A DNA stretch of 64,000 nucleotides from Scolanthus callimorphus (taxonomy: Eukaryota > Cnidaria > Anthozoa > Actiniaria > Edwardsiidae), in assembly GCA_033964015.1 (NCBI GenBank), contig CM066919.1:20896146-20960145 (forward strand), given 5' to 3'. This document shows, piece by piece, positions 44,901 through 57,331 of the stretch. How positions within the stretch are numbered: the first letter of the stretch is position 1; every line of letters begins with the position of its first letter. Both the position numbers and the translations under genes were made by a program. Below the pieces are notes generated by a model, which was not told where the DNA came from, ran no database searches, and saw nothing but the letters and a program-made list of their open reading frames with translations.

Positions 44901-47900
44901 CTAGTGTGCTGTTTACATTGCTGCATTTCATAGAATCTGGTATTCTCCCAGCGTAACACTCATCTGTATTCCACCAGTTGTTACAGTGCTTCCAGAGCAC
45001 CTCACTGCGGAATGACATGGCCAGGAAGTACAGACACCAAGCTATGATGACATTGTAGTAGATACATACCAGGAATGAGATGATGATGCTGGCAAAACCA
45101 ACCCCTAAAGAAAAAGTAGAAAATAAAGAAATTATAATTTATTGAAACAATGAGACATTTGGGCTGCTGTGTGGATTAATCTATCAATACTTTCGCTTTG
45201 TACTGTAATCTCTGTAAGGTCAACCACATACATGTATGTATACTAATAATCTCAAAAAGGTAATCCCAAATTCTCATACCCAGACATCCACACCATATCA
45301 CCTTGTGGGAGTCTCTGGTCACAGCCATTTCTCATGGTAGAAGAATGCAAGTAACTGTTTGGATTTCCCTACACTGGTCCCAGGGTGAAGTTTCTGTGTT
45401 TTCAAACCAAGTTTGAAGTCATAATTATTTGGGTTATTTCAATGGTAGTTCGTTTTGCCTCAGTGATTCTAGTCTTCTCTGTTTCTTGCTGAAAATTCAC
45501 CCTGGAGACACTCACTAGGACTCCTAGTTCTATCAATCAAAAATTCCAGTCCCAAAGGCGGAGCTTTGCGCCTCCTACTATTGGATGGTGAATTTAGCGC
45601 CTTCTCATTAGCAGCAGGATTAGTTCCAAAACCAGATCGTGCAAATCGTCTCTCCTTGAATAATATGATTTCCTTCTGGAACTTATCCTGTCGCCAATGA
45701 GAGGGCACTAATTCACCATCCAATAATAGGAGGCCCCGACGCTCCGCCTTTGGGACTGACGTTTTTGTTTGATAGAACTGAGAATCCTAGTGAGTGTCCC
45801 CATGGTGAAGTTTCAGCAAGAAACAGAGCAAGACTGGAATCACTGAGGCAAAACGAACTTTGAAAGAACCCAAATACAACTTTAAACTTGGTTTCGAAAC
45901 ACTGAAACTTCACCCTGGGACCAGGGTAGGATTTCCCATGGCTATCCATGTGAATTCCCAACACTTCCCATGCATGTGCCATGGGAAATTAAGCATTCCC
46001 ATGGATGGGTTTCTGCAGAAATTCCCTGTCATGAGGGCTCCCCTGCAAGCCTGGGAAAGAGAGCAGTAGAGGTGTTACTGTGCCTACCTTTGAACAAAGG
46101 GCAAATAGCACCCCAGGTGCCAACTGGCCCCAAACTGAAGAACTGGCCAGCAGAAAGTTCCATGAAGAACATTGGCATACCACAGAGTACCAACATAATT
46201 AGATATGGCAACAAGAACGCTCCTAAAAACACAAGCAAAGAGAACATTGTTTTAGTGAAAATGAAACTACATTTTGGCAATTATTAGCATTATATACATG
46301 CCACAAGATGAGCAAGCATAAATATTAACATATTAGAGTTGGTTATAGAGAACAAGAGTACATACATACATGTACGGGTACATGTAAACACAGCAAATTT
46401 TGAAGGTGGTTATTGGCAGACTGCAATCTATACCCATGCTGGAGGTTTTTGGACCTGTAGATTTCTTAAGGGGAGGGGATTGAAAATTCTGTCAAAATTG
46501 CTATCTTTGAAATGAAATAAAAAATTAAAATAGGCAAATTTTTACAGCAATCCTGTGCTCTAAATTTTTTTCCCTCATTTCCATAAGAAATTGTTCTTGG
46601 TGTTATTTTAATACCAACTGATAATACAGTATCTTTGCCTTCTGTAAAGTGTTTACTGCCATTTTTGTTCAACCCTGAAGCATGGTGATTTTTTCGTGTC
46701 AAGTTACACTTCAAGCATGCACGTTTTGTCAAGAAGTTGGGTGTTTCGCTCGCTGATTAGCTGCTGTTTTGATCATTATTTTTCAGCCAATCAGAGTGAG
46801 AAAAGTGAATACTTCTTGACAAATGGTGCACATTTGAAATGTAAACCTATGTGAAAAAATTGTCTCACAGGGTTGAACGAAAATGGAAGTAAAAGAAGGC
46901 TCTGACATTTTATTTCAAAAATTGTTTTTATTCACTTTTTGCCAAAATAACTTGATTTCCTGGAGGATTTCATCTTTATTGGCCAGATAATTCGATAGGG
47001 GAGCTGATTTGCAATAGATGAAACTATTCAGGAAGAGTATTAGGGTTAGCGATGGGTAAATCCGAGACTTGCAGAGATGCCGAGACTGGGAGTTTAAATC
47101 CGAGCCCGACAGAAAATTTCAGCTCATATCTTTACTGTATTAGAAGTTGAGAGTGAAAATCAGAGGTTCCGAGACGCACGTTCAAAATTCCAAGACTCTG
47201 CTAAAATTTGGTGAGACTCTTGTTATTTTAGGGACCCCTCACTACCCCTAGTATTACATTAGGGAGGTCCTCCGCCTGAGTGAAAAAATGCAGTGGTGCA
47301 AGTATTTGCAAGAAATAGATGTACACAAACACAACACAATGAGGCAAACATTTAATGTGCTTGCATATGAACGTTCAGTACTGTAACATTCAGAGTGCCA
47401 AAAATTGGATGGAATCATTGTAGGAAAACTTGGGTTGAGATCTGTTAAGTGGTATTAAAAATAATTTTATTGGACACTGCTCTTGGTATAATTTCACACC
47501 CAAATTGGAGAAAAGACAATGTTTACATTTTCACAAAATAGTTCTTTAAGGCAAGAAGGGTCTATAGCAATTTTAGGGAAGTGACTAGGTGTAATAAAAA
47601 GCCAACAGCTTGCAGTGGTCAGTTTTTCAGGATGGTTTAAAAAAGAGAAGGGCTACTCTTTGGAAGTCAGAAAAACAAATTACGGTATTTTTCACAGGGA
47701 AAATCTGGTCCATCACAATTTGTTTTAAACGAGTTCAGCATACTTGTGACACTGATGCATTTTTTCTAGAAAACACTAATCTCTGGCAACTTATTTCCAC
47801 TTATCTTGTGTGGTTTCCTCCTGTGCCCCTAACACTCCCAAACCAATAACCCTCCCCATTCACCACCCACACCCCTTCACTCCCAATTCCCACGCCTAAA

Positions 47901-50900
47901 CAAGAATGGTGATATGAGGCAGAGATTAATGTTTTTCCAGAAAATGCAACCTTTCTTCCAAGTCTGTCTGACTTTCAAAAAATAGTCCTCAAACGGCCAA
48001 AATACTGTTTAAGTTCTTGGAGGAAGGGTATGGACGAAATATGAAGGCAAAAATTGGGAAGAAAGACTTCACTGCCTTTTACCGACAATTCGCAGCGTGC
48101 TTTACACATTGACATGATAGGCTAACCACCTGATTCTACGGCTTCCCCGGGATGTCACAGGGAAACGGCCGATGCTGTGCAATAAGGTCAAAGGCTATAG
48201 GATAGAAATAGAACAACAATCGTTTATCATAGTTTAGTCAAACACATTTCTAGTTGTCATTATCTGTTCAAAAATTCTGAAGCAGCATTATTATGATATC
48301 AAAAGGACTAAAAATAAATAAAATAAAATTTAAAACCCCCAGCTAAGAATCCAGAGTCCTTAATTAATGAATATAAGCTTAAGTGGATTGTGCAGAGAAA
48401 GAAAGAATTAATATTAAAACAAATGAATACTGAATCTTAGGTCAAGAAACATAATATAGTCATAATATTAATTATCAACTTTTTGAAATACTATTCTGTT
48501 TCAATTTATAGCCACCAGTCTATTAGCTACTGTACAATCTCAAAATTAATGAAAAATGATGATTCGTATAGATAATCTAGAGCTCAATACAGTATGGGGC
48601 CCTTATAATTCTAAATTAGGAATTGCACCTGTTTCCTTGGATATTTTTAGATATCCAAAACAACAAAAAGTCATGTCTAAAACATGACTGGCTATGGTTA
48701 CTGTAAATGTAAACAAATAGGCACAAGCCTTAGATTGAAATGTAGAAAACAATGCAATTCTTTGCTTTAGTGACCACAAAACAATGGATCCCACAGGCCA
48801 ATTTTGCCAAAGCACCTAAGTTTTTGGAAAGAAGGACCACCACCCAAGTCACAAAAATAATAATACCATTTATACAGGAGAAACTCTTTCGGAAACCTCT
48901 GTTCCAGGACTATGTATTATCATACCATACATATATAGCCAAAACAAATTTGACAATCATGAGAAAGCCTCAACTAACTACAGCAGACTGGATCATTATA
49001 AACAACACTTTATATTTAAATAGCTGCTTACAAACTAACAGCTCTTCAAATTATTTGACAAACCAAAGAACACTATATTTTTTTAAAGCTTACACACAAA
49101 TTTACACAAGCATATCTTATGCTTTGCTGTCCATTTATTAACTTTCACAAGACTTTCTGACTGGCAAAAGTGCCTCAGAAAATTTTTTTGTCTGAAGTCC
49201 CAAATAATCGTACATGTAAGTTTATTTTCGAGAGAATTTTCCACTCCATACAGCCTTATTCGGGCCTGTACCTTAATTGATTTCAGTCTTGTCTGCTCTA
49301 TAATCTTATTCGGGCCTGTACACTTATCAACATTGACATTTTTGTAGAACTCACTGTGTTATTGGTTTTCAAATCTGCACTTTAGTGGTAATCTTTTTCA
49401 CAACTTATGAACCAAACAGCTGTGTTTCATTGCCTGTGAGCGTGAGGACTGCTGCCATCTTGTTTTCACTTTTTAAGTGGAGCAGAGAACTGCAATACTA
49501 GGCACTCATTACTATTATTCCACGATATACTATTATCGGCCCTTGCATGCTTTTCCACTGTTCTATTTTTCTGCTCTATACTATCATTGGTTTACTTGGA
49601 TTTTTCCACTCTGTACTATTATTCAGGACTTCAGAGTACTTGAAACACATTTCTAGCATATTTCTTTTTATCTCTGGTAACATATTTAGGTCTAATTTAC
49701 ACGTACTGTCGCTCAGACTGACCTATGGATCTATCTTTTATGATTATTTTCACCCACTGGTGAACTCCTGATGAAAAATGCAAAACTAATTTATCCTGTT
49801 GGATTAGGTATCAGCTTCCCTGATTACATGAGGATAAATACCCACACCAGGCAAAAACCTTTAGATGCAAACAGAAATTCTAATGTTTATGCAGCTTTGC
49901 TTTAAATTATGTCTACAGCTCTACTTTGCAATGGCATGGTAAAGTGTGCATTGAAATCAGGCACTACTTTGTTATTTATGTAACAGAATAACATTTTATT
50001 TATTTACACCCTTTCATCTTTGTGTACTACACATTGAAAATTCAAAATATTTCTAGAATGTCTTATAAAATATACATGTCACAATAAAGATTTAAATTGC
50101 CATAAAAGGATTTTAGCTTCTTGCTATAAAAGAAACTATGACAGAAAACACAGCATGATGAAAATGTTCAATACATTTGTGACATTACTAAATAATTATT
50201 CATTCTTCATGATTTAAGCTTTATTTGGATTATTGTAAATGACAAAATACTACGCTTGTAGTATTTCCATATTGTTTTTAGATAACTGAATACATTACAA
50301 AATATGATTCAGTGGCCCATGGTCGTGTTTGCTAAATCTGCCTACACTCCTACCATGTAGCAGTTTTAAAGAAATTCACATTTACTCTGTTGTACCACCG
50401 CAGCCAGTACAAGACAGTCATGCAAAACTATCAAGTGATCAATCTGATATGGAGAACATAAAAACAGGGTGCATAATGTGTACTACTACATAATGGGCAG
50501 GACTTATTGGACTGAAAAGCCACAAGTATTTAACCAAAACATTTTTAGACAAAATTCAGGGACCACCCTTTTCCCACAGGGATAAGGTCCAGAGGCTATT
50601 TTTATACCTATATTTGTAAATTGACTTGAAGAATCAATAAAATTATAGTCTGGTTAAGCAGCACTTAAGATAAAAGTGCAAAGGACAATAAAAAAATTGA
50701 CAAATACATGGCCGAAACCACCTTAAAATACACTGGAAGTGAGCGACTGAATTTTATAGAATAAAGATAGTGCATGCTAATGATCTCCTGTCTAGACTTC
50801 CTAAATCGACACGAAAATACATCAGATTCAAATCTCAGGTTAAAATCAGTCAAGCTGTTATTCCAGTGGGAAAACTCCCCACTTCAAATCAATTTTACGG

Positions 50901-51826
50901 CTCTTCTCACTTCTGGGTATTTTGGAGTGCTGCAGGAAGAAGCGTGAAGCACAAAATTCGTCACAGTTTAGTTATCAGCTGGTATGGCCTGGGATCTTGT
51001 CAACAATTCTTGATAGCAAGAATTCAGTGGGCGATTTTTAATTATTCATTTTGAATGACTAAAACTGTAAAAACCATCACGGGAAAACGTGGATTAAGTT
51101 ATATGCTAATGCATGTATAATAGTTTTTCTAAGCCTAAGAGATTCGGTTTTGTTTTGAATTTGAACAGCAAATCAAACTAGAATTTGAATCTATTGGGCA
51201 ATTTGGAGCCCAAACAAAGCAGGGATCACCAACCATAACGCGTACAGCATGTACAAAGGAAACGTGATGGCACTTTAGTTTTATCATTTCGCTTATCTAT
51301 AGCTACACTTCTATTTTTCTCTGTGAAATTCTTTTTTCACTTACTTGAAAATTCATAATTTCACTATCAACTTGCCTATGACAGAAAACTAAGGCTGTAT
51401 TACTTAATTCTGTCTTGCTAACAAAATGCTTGAGATATCACCAGTCATGCATACAAGATTAACTCTAAGCCATGTGCTTTGTGGCTAATGGCTCCGCTCT
51501 CTCGTCCCATACAAATCCACCCCAAACGTAAACCACGAGGTAATCTTTCACTTTCGCAGGGAAACAATAATGTAAAAAGCATATTCACCTCCTCCATTGG
51601 CGTAGCAGAGATATGGGAACCGCCAAACGTTGCCTAGACCGACGGCAAAGCCGATACAGGACAACATAAAGTCGGCCTTTTTTCCCCAAGTCTCGCGTTC
51701 ATCTTCAACCACAACGTGGACGTCCCTCTCGTCGAGTTCGCTTTCTTGAGGCGAGTTATCGCTTTTATCCGGCGAAAGAAGAACTCGCTCGCTACTATGT
51801 TTGAGAACAAAGTCTTCTGTACTCAT
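38906..51826 (-). CDS. SLC6 family Na+/Cl- dependent neurotransmitter/amino-acid transporter, ten exons
   Basis: A plasma-membrane symporter that would take up GABA, glycine, taurine or a similar amino acid. Coding exons: 51589-51826, 46088-46222, 44810-45104, 43750-43882, 43119-43357, 42619-42743, 42256-42368, 41169-41297, 40354-40721, 38906-39001. Phases join consistently, about 623 residues, normal for SLC6. Signatures: TM1 [16 protein letters not shown], whose GLGN (not DLAN) argues against a monoamine transporter; the N-glycosylated loop 2 ([18 protein letters not shown]); TM6 [20 protein letters not shown]7 [15 protein letters not shown]8 [18 protein letters not shown] and the tail [13 protein letters not shown] look most GAT-like. 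Exon 9 has one apparent missing G near 40658 that shifts the frame; downstream coding ([14 protein letters not shown]) is fully conserved. Substrate is not decidable here. Confidence 0.92.
39169..39222 (+). repeat. Short tandem duplicate ATTCCAGGCGCTAGAAGAAG
   Basis: A 25-base unit ending AGCACAG occurs twice in a row in the last SLC6 intron. Confidence 0.8.
39482..39897 (+). repeat. Minisatellite, 4 copies of 104 bp
   Basis: Units beginning CTTGTTCTCTAGGTACAGTC start at 39482, 39586, 39690 and 39794. Spacing is exactly 104 with few mismatches. In the last SLC6 intron. Confidence 0.95.
39996..40193. mobile_element. TA-flanked MITE, family of 19482-19733
   Basis: Inverted ends GAGCAGATTTCGTATGACTG with TA at 39994-39995 and 40194-40195. 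Interior rich in GTACCGC. In the last SLC6 intron. Confidence 0.85.
41862..42104. mobile_element. MITE in an SLC6 intron
   Basis: Inverted ends GGGCAATTCCAGAAAATAAA, continuing to AGGTACCC, about 30 bases. Interior has G-runs and ATTCCG motifs. Flanks (CCGAAAT) are also inverted, so the true ends may be slightly wider. Confidence 0.75.
43581..43712. mobile_element. Small TA-flanked MITE in an SLC6 intron
   Basis: Inverted ends GACTGCTTGCGGTCCCTTCT and GACTGCTGCAGTCCCTTCTT, TA at 43579-43580 and 43713-43714. 132 bp. Confidence 0.8.
45371..45931. mobile_element. Foldback element in an SLC6 intron
   Basis: Ends around CTGGTCCCAGGGTGAAGTTT pair with AAACTTCACCCTGGGACCAG. Arms of about 200-250 bases include GGTTTGAAAAC-like, GCCTCAGTGATTC and CACTCACTAGGA blocks; centre has CACCATCCAATA pairs. 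Followed by a repeat (45935-46040) with CATGGATGGGTTTCTGCAGA that recurs at 60050-60110. Confidence 0.75.
46224..51588 (-). other. Large first coding intron of the SLC6 gene
   Basis: About 5.4 kb, AT-rich. No coding exon, large ORF or well-formed transposon recognised. TTATTCGGGCCTGTAC appears twice near 49258 and 49307. Confidence 0.6.
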
Positions 51827-52029
51827 ATTGGGAGTATTTTAGGAGATTTACCGCGAATTTAGGGTTATTTTGAGCGTTTTCCCGTGTACAAAACTTAGCC
51901 CGGTTCCGCCTCGTGTCGTTGTGTGTTTGACAAAAAGGCGGGAAATGCTTTATAGTTGACACCAGCCTCGTTTCCATTCAGACACCTGGTTGGCTCGAAT
52001 AATGAATACGACTCATTAACATTTTAATA

Positions 52030-52420
52030 AACGCAAGTAGTTTTACTCAAATCTATTATGAATCACCCGTCGCAAACCTCTATTTTTCCAATGAAAACAA
52101 GAAAACAACTTCTTCCTCATTCAATGGACCGATTTTTAAAATACGCTTTTTATAATTAAAGGATTATATAAGACCTCCAGTTCCCGATCCATCATTTCGC
52201 CGCGCTGGTGCCGCGGTTGCCAATATTGGGTGCAGTGTTGTGTACGTGGGAAGAATAAATGTTCATTGATAGTGCGTGGCTTAATTTTACTGAAATCTAA
52301 AAATCATCCGCTGCAAACTTGAAACCTTCTATTTTTCCTAATATAAACAAGTAAACCATCTCTTCCTCACTAAATAAGAGGATTTTAAAATACGCTTTCG
52401 TTATCGAGACGGCGCGAGAT
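52030..52420 (+). repeat. Diverged direct repeat pair upstream of the SLC6 gene
   Basis: A block with CGCAAACCTCTATTTTTCC, CTTCTTCCTCA and TTTAAAATACGCTTT at 52060-52160 recurs at about 52310-52405. An old duplication with an offset near 245 bases. Confidence 0.6.
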
Positions 52421-52423
52421 AAT

Positions 52424-52843
52424 TTGCAAAGTGATTCACGCATTGCAGTGATCTTTATTGACAATGGTCGTCCATGGCACCCAGTAAAATTACTGGAACC
52501 CGTAGGGCTATTTCGATCTATTACCGCTTCAAGGTCTCAACAGGGTGCTAGCTTTGTTCCTTTATTCTTAAATATCCGATATTATATGCACCCTAGAGAA
52601 GTTTTCAATTTGATGGCTCGTCCATTTATATTACGTGACAACAGCCGTAGTTGTGTAAACAGAAGAAAAGTGACCGCTCTTCTTGTTTGTAATCATTTCC
52701 AGTATCTTGAACCAGAGTTTTGCTACATCAAAATATTTCCACAGGGCCTGTTTTTCCGCTTGAAAACTACCACCCCCAAAACAGCTGAAATTCTATATGG
52801 TTTTGCTAACTTACGCAATGTAATTTTATTCACGTGCGAGTAG
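52424..52843 (+). CDS. 139-codon open frame, hypothetical
   Basis: Begins MQSDSRIAVIFIDNGRPW and ends with a TAG at 52841. I recognise no domain. It is the longest open frame in this intergenic stretch, lies about 600 bases upstream of the SLC6 start codon and reads away from it. Length is within what chance allows, and no splice or promoter evidence supports it. Confidence 0.2.
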   Translation: MQSDSRIAVIFIDNGRPWHPVKLLEPVGLFRSITASRSQQGASFVPLFLNIRYYMHPREVFNLMARPFILRDNSRSCVNRRKVTALLVCNHFQYLEPEFCYIKIFPQGLFFRLKTTTPKTAEILYGFANLRNVILFTCE

Positions 52844-53125
52844 CCACTGCTTTATATATACATTCGGTGAAAAGAATGAAAAGTGCACCGCAAATTCAAT
52901 GTAAAACCATTAGGATTGTAGAATGGACCACACTGATAATGCTGGCTCCGTGACACATGGGATTTTACCTGTTAACATTCTCATTCAGTGCCATTCACTT
53001 GAACAATTTTATAGAAACAACGTGCCAAGTTGTTGTTCGACACGCAAGAGCTCCTCTCCGGGCTGATGGTGCTTAAAATTACAGTACAAATCCCTCAGAC
53101 ACGCTGATGTACAACACGGGAATTA

Positions 53126-53191
53126 CCCTGCTAGCAGAGGCCTCTTTTTTTTTTAAAAATGCAGAAAAAAGAGGCCTCTGCTAGCAGGGTA
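53126..53191. repeat. Near-perfect hairpin
   Basis: TACCCTGCTAGCAGAGGCCT and its reverse complement separated by a T-rich/A-rich centre. About 27-base stem. Confidence 0.85.
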
Positions 53192-53423
53192 TACGGAAAT
53201 AATGCTTCATGAAAAACGACAGAACAAAAAAAATTGCGAAGCTCCCATTCATCCGGAACTTTGACCTGTCAACAACATCGAACTCTATTTATTTACTTTA
53301 CCTGCACTTTTCGGTGAAACGCAGTGAAGGCGATTTTTTTTTTATTCCTGTCCATCGTCTGAGCATTTAAAGCCTCGTCATCCATCTTCGAGTGCTATTT
53401 GCCACAAAAATGCGAGCCATTTA

Positions 53424-53621
53424 GACCCCGTCAACACTACCGTTTTCAAACGAAAACGGATACATTTTGCTCCGGATACGGCTATCGTCCACACTACAAC
53501 GCCGAAAACGATCACCGAAAACGGCGAAAACAATACGAAAAAGTGTGGAGGCAAATCTTTTTTGAAAACGGAGCAAAAAGTATCCGTTTTCGTTTGAAAA
53601 CGGTGTAGTATGGACGGGGTC
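53424..53621. mobile_element. MITE with GACCCCGTC ends and TTA duplication
   Basis: Ends GACCCCGTCAACACTACCGT and GACCCCGTCCATACTACACC inverted, flanked by TTA at 53421-53423 and 53622-53624. Interior inverted GTTTTCAAACGAAAACGGAT. TTA fits PIF/Harbinger. Confidence 0.8.
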
Positions 53622-53629
53622 TTATTATA

Positions 53630-56080
53630 AAGCTATGATCAAAGTAAAGCTTACGAGGTCTCGACCTAAAAAGCAAGCCTAATGCAGCTGAAATATGTCC
53701 CAAAGCAGAACATTTCTTGCCTATAAAACGAACCGCCCTTTTGTATTTTTATAGACTGCGTAGCAAGCACCCAAACGGAAAGGGGAGCGAGACTAATTGC
53801 AAGTTCATCGTTTAATTCTGATCTTTTTATAGAAAAAGAAGAGGCGTTAAACTCTCTGGGGTAACAAAAATTGTTCGAGGGTTATATAAAATTACCCATA
53901 TATACCGGTGATTTATTGCGCAATGTGTTTTACAATTGTAGTACAGTATACTGTAGTAGTTCATGAGCTTTAGTAGTAGTATTATTTGATTAGCAGGTTA
54001 GTTATTTGAGTATAGTTTCAGTCTAAATTTAACAATTAATAGCCGAAGGCGACGTGATTATCGGCAAATCATAAGGTTTCTAGACAAAAAAATAGGTTTT
54101 TGTTGGAATTTTTCATGGTTTGAAGTCGTACTAAAAACCCACGCGCGCACTCCCAATCCCGTTCAATGTTATGCGGTGATTATAGCAAAAGGAAACAAAC
54201 CTCTCGACCAATCAGCGCGCGGAATTTCTTTAGTGTTTTTTTTTTCTTTTGTAGTTATATAGCATGTGTTGTTTGTGTATCCTGATATGCCGAGGATGGC
54301 GTGATTGGATTGAAGATTATGATATTTTCACTTGTGCACTCTTATGCAAAAGCCATATACATTATCACCCATTGAAAAAATTTATGAGGCTAAAACAATT
54401 TAGACAAAAGACATTGGGTCACTTTACAACAATCGAGCTTCGAATCTGTGGGCCATTAGCGCTCTCGTGTTTTGTGAGATGTTGCTGTTGCCAAGTGAAG
54501 AGTGTAAATTTTTGAAAACACTGATGTTTTGTATTGATTCAAGGTTACAAGGCACCTTTCGTAACTCCATTCTATAGTGTTACTTTACTTGCATAGTACA
54601 AATATGATTTGCTGTAAAGAGTTGTAGAAAACCACTAAAAAAGAAAAACGTACTTTGGAAAAGAAAAGGAAACACGCTGAAATGGCAGCCATATTGCATT
54701 CTCACTCGTTAGGTCGAAGGGGATGCCAACTCCGTACTGTCATGGGAGATAATAAAAAAAATAAAAGCGTTTGCTGCAGTGAACCAAAAACGTTCGGTCC
54801 AAGAGCTTCACTGGTTTACTGACACGCTTTATAGGAGTGTAACATCCGCGGGACAACAAAATGCACCAACAAACATCAGCAAGATTAGTTTTCTGACTTG
54901 TAAAGTGCTTTCCAACGAAAGCAGCCTATTATTCTATCTTACTTTTTTTTTTCTTCTATCTTATTTCCCCCCAGACAGAAAACGTAGGTACAGCCCACCC
55001 GACAGAAGAAAATTAAGGTGGTCATTAATACTGCGACTGGCCGCAGATACCTTCTGCGTAGATGCAGGCAAAAACAAACAAACGAACACCCCCTCCGCCC
55101 TCAAAAAAGTGGTCCCAGATAGAAACGCGTAGCAGTTACAGAGGACAGGTCAAGAAAAAATAATTTACTATTATATGAAGTAAAGTTGTGAAAAGGGACG
55201 GCGACGAAAAGGGGGTAAGTCATGAAATCGATCGGCACATAATTTTTACATAAAAATATAAGTCAAAATTTTACCTAAAGATAGGATTTTTACGGAACTT
55301 TGATTTCTTCCGACATTCTAACAAATTTTCTTCCGAAAGTTGAGCGACTTTATTTTCATTTTATCAACACACAGTTACCATAAAGTAGTTGCAACTGAGG
55401 GTATTTCCAATTGCTTTTCTGCTCACTGGCTACCTACCTAATTGGGATAATTCCACACGCGATATCCCCCACAAGGTTGTTTAAAAATTGAACTAACTCA
55501 GCGTGGGAAGCAAGATTATATATTGTGACATCAAAACAAAAATAATTACCTTCCGCCAAAAAGTAAAAACCTCAAATTAAGTTTTATATATAGAGAAATA
55601 CCAGACATTTTCGCCACAACTTACAATTCATTTCAACGGAGGTAGAGTTTTGAAAGTTTTAAAACTACCGAAGCTGAAACCCCGTTCTTTATAAAATCGT
55701 CCAAAGAGAATACGTAAATGCATACCGATAAACGTAAAGTAAAATACGTCAATGCACCACTACAGCTGTTAATGTTTTCGGGTTCCAGCCGTTCACAGCT
55801 GACAAGGTAAAGATCCCGCGCTGATAAAGAACAATTTCTAGATGTCCTGAATTTCTTTGTACAAAGCAATTTATTAAAAAGCCAGATGAGGTAAGTGAGT
55901 TTGTGTAAATGTGGCTTTTCGCTTTTGATAAGATCTTTAGGTTTGTTAAATCTTCTTTTTACCCAAAGTAAACACGACAAGACAAGAGCTTTTTACTATT
56001 TTTCGTGCAATGAAGAGTTCGTGATTTTTGGGCATCTTATCTCCCACATATGATATGGATTCGACCCACACACCAATCCC
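53630..56080. other. Intergenic sequence with dispersed repeats
   Basis: 54070-54220 is a relative of 12060-12200. Several open frames of 60-120 codons have no recognisable features. Confidence 0.5.
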
Positions 56081-56083
56081 AAC

Positions 56084-56155
56084 GGGCTGATAGCTTAGTT
56101 GGTAGAGCGGCGGTCTAGATACCCGAAGGTCGTGGGTTCGAATCCCACTCAGCCT
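56084..56155 (+). tRNA. tRNA-like sequence, probably pseudogene or SINE head
   Basis: A 72-base cloverleaf can be drawn: acceptor GGGCTGA/TCAGCCT (all seven pair, one G-T), D arm GCTT/GAGC, T arm GTGGG/CCCAC with TTCGAAT loop, and a TTTTTT run just after. The anticodon loop CTAGATA would give AGA (serine), but the variable arm is only five bases instead of the long serine arm, and the anticodon stem has two mismatches. Pol III boxes are strong, so transcription is possible. Confidence 0.5.
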
Positions 56156-56310
56156 GGATTTTTTCAAATCCAGGTGAGTTTTCTCTGGTTGGCATACGTT
56201 AGTTTTATCTCCCACAGCAGTTGGCAACCCTGTCAGTCATCATTTGTCATAACCAAAGGTTATAATAAAGACCAGAAAAGAACCCCTAACCCTGCCCCTA
56301 ACCTTGAACT

Positions 56311-56514
56311 GGCTTCCTGTGTCGCCGCCGGCGCGCGCGCCAAAAATGGCGCGAAAAAAAATATAAAAAGTGATCATCAAAGTTTAGATATGCGCCCCGC
56401 GCCACACAACCGGGCTTCCTGTGTCGCCTGCGCGCGCGCCAAAAATGGCGCGAAAACAAAAGATAATCAAAGTGTCTGATATTATATGCGCCCCGCGGCA
56501 CACAACCGGGCGCT
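56311..56514 (+). repeat. Two tandem copies of a 102-bp GC-rich unit
   Basis: GGCTTCCTGTGTCGCC starts at 56311 and 56413; each unit has GCGCGCGCCAAAAATGGCGC and TATGCGCCCCGCG. Confidence 0.9.
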
Positions 56515-57106
56515 TGATCCGTCACACTCTCAGGCCCCTAGCGCTAGAATTAGTTCTGATTGGAGAAATCTAGATTTTGCTGGAAACCACGAATAGTTAT
56601 TCGATCTAAAAATAGCACAAATTCTACAGGAGTTGACAGACAGTCCCAGTGAAAAAGATTTTAACTCCGGATTATGGACTCGCCCTGCTTGGAGTGCTTT
56701 CCATTTAAAAAAATTCCGGTTTAAGTTTCTGTGGTCAAATGTGCGTATGCGTGATCACGTGTGCCTCTATGCTGGGAATCGAAATGCGCGGGTGCTTTCC
56801 ATTTACAACAAATTTTCGGTAATACTGGTCAGAAACCAAATGGATAGCGTCATTCTCGGGAAAAAGCCGGGAACGCTTTTCATTCTTTCTCAATATTATT
56901 TGGGATTTTAGGAGATAAAAGTCTACCCACAATCCCATGCGCAGAACTCGTCCAACAAGTACCTGGGTATGAGCCTACATTTTTTTCTCTACATAAGAAT
57001 AACAGAGTAATTTGCACTCACTAAAACTTGCAACAAATTCGCGTGCTCGAAGCAATAGGCCACTTGCACTAACTTAGTCACGTGACCCAAATCCAATACA
57101 TTCTGA

Positions 57107-57331
57107 GACCCCGTTCACACGAGCCCGGTACAAAACCGGACCGGTACAATTCTGGTACGGTACCGTCGTGCGTTCACACGGGACCTGCGGTACCGGACCG
57201 ATTTTGGCACGGCTAGGCCGTGTGAACACTGTTGTAAAACGTGACAGAATTGTACCGGTACCGTATGAACAGGCGGTACCGTACCAGAATTGTACCGGTC
57301 CGGTTTTGTACCGGTCCCGTGTGAACGGGGT
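57107..57331. mobile_element. MITE with GACCCCGTTCACACG ends
   Basis: Inverted ends GACCCCGTTCACACGAGCCC and GACCCCGTTCACACGGGACC with inner GGTACAAAACCGGACCGGTA arms. Flanks TGA/TGG, an imperfect 3-bp duplication. End sequence resembles 53424-53621. Confidence 0.75.

Noticed and set aside
56084..56155. Functional tRNA-Ser(AGA)
   Set aside because: Short variable arm and a poorly paired anticodon stem contradict a serine tRNA.
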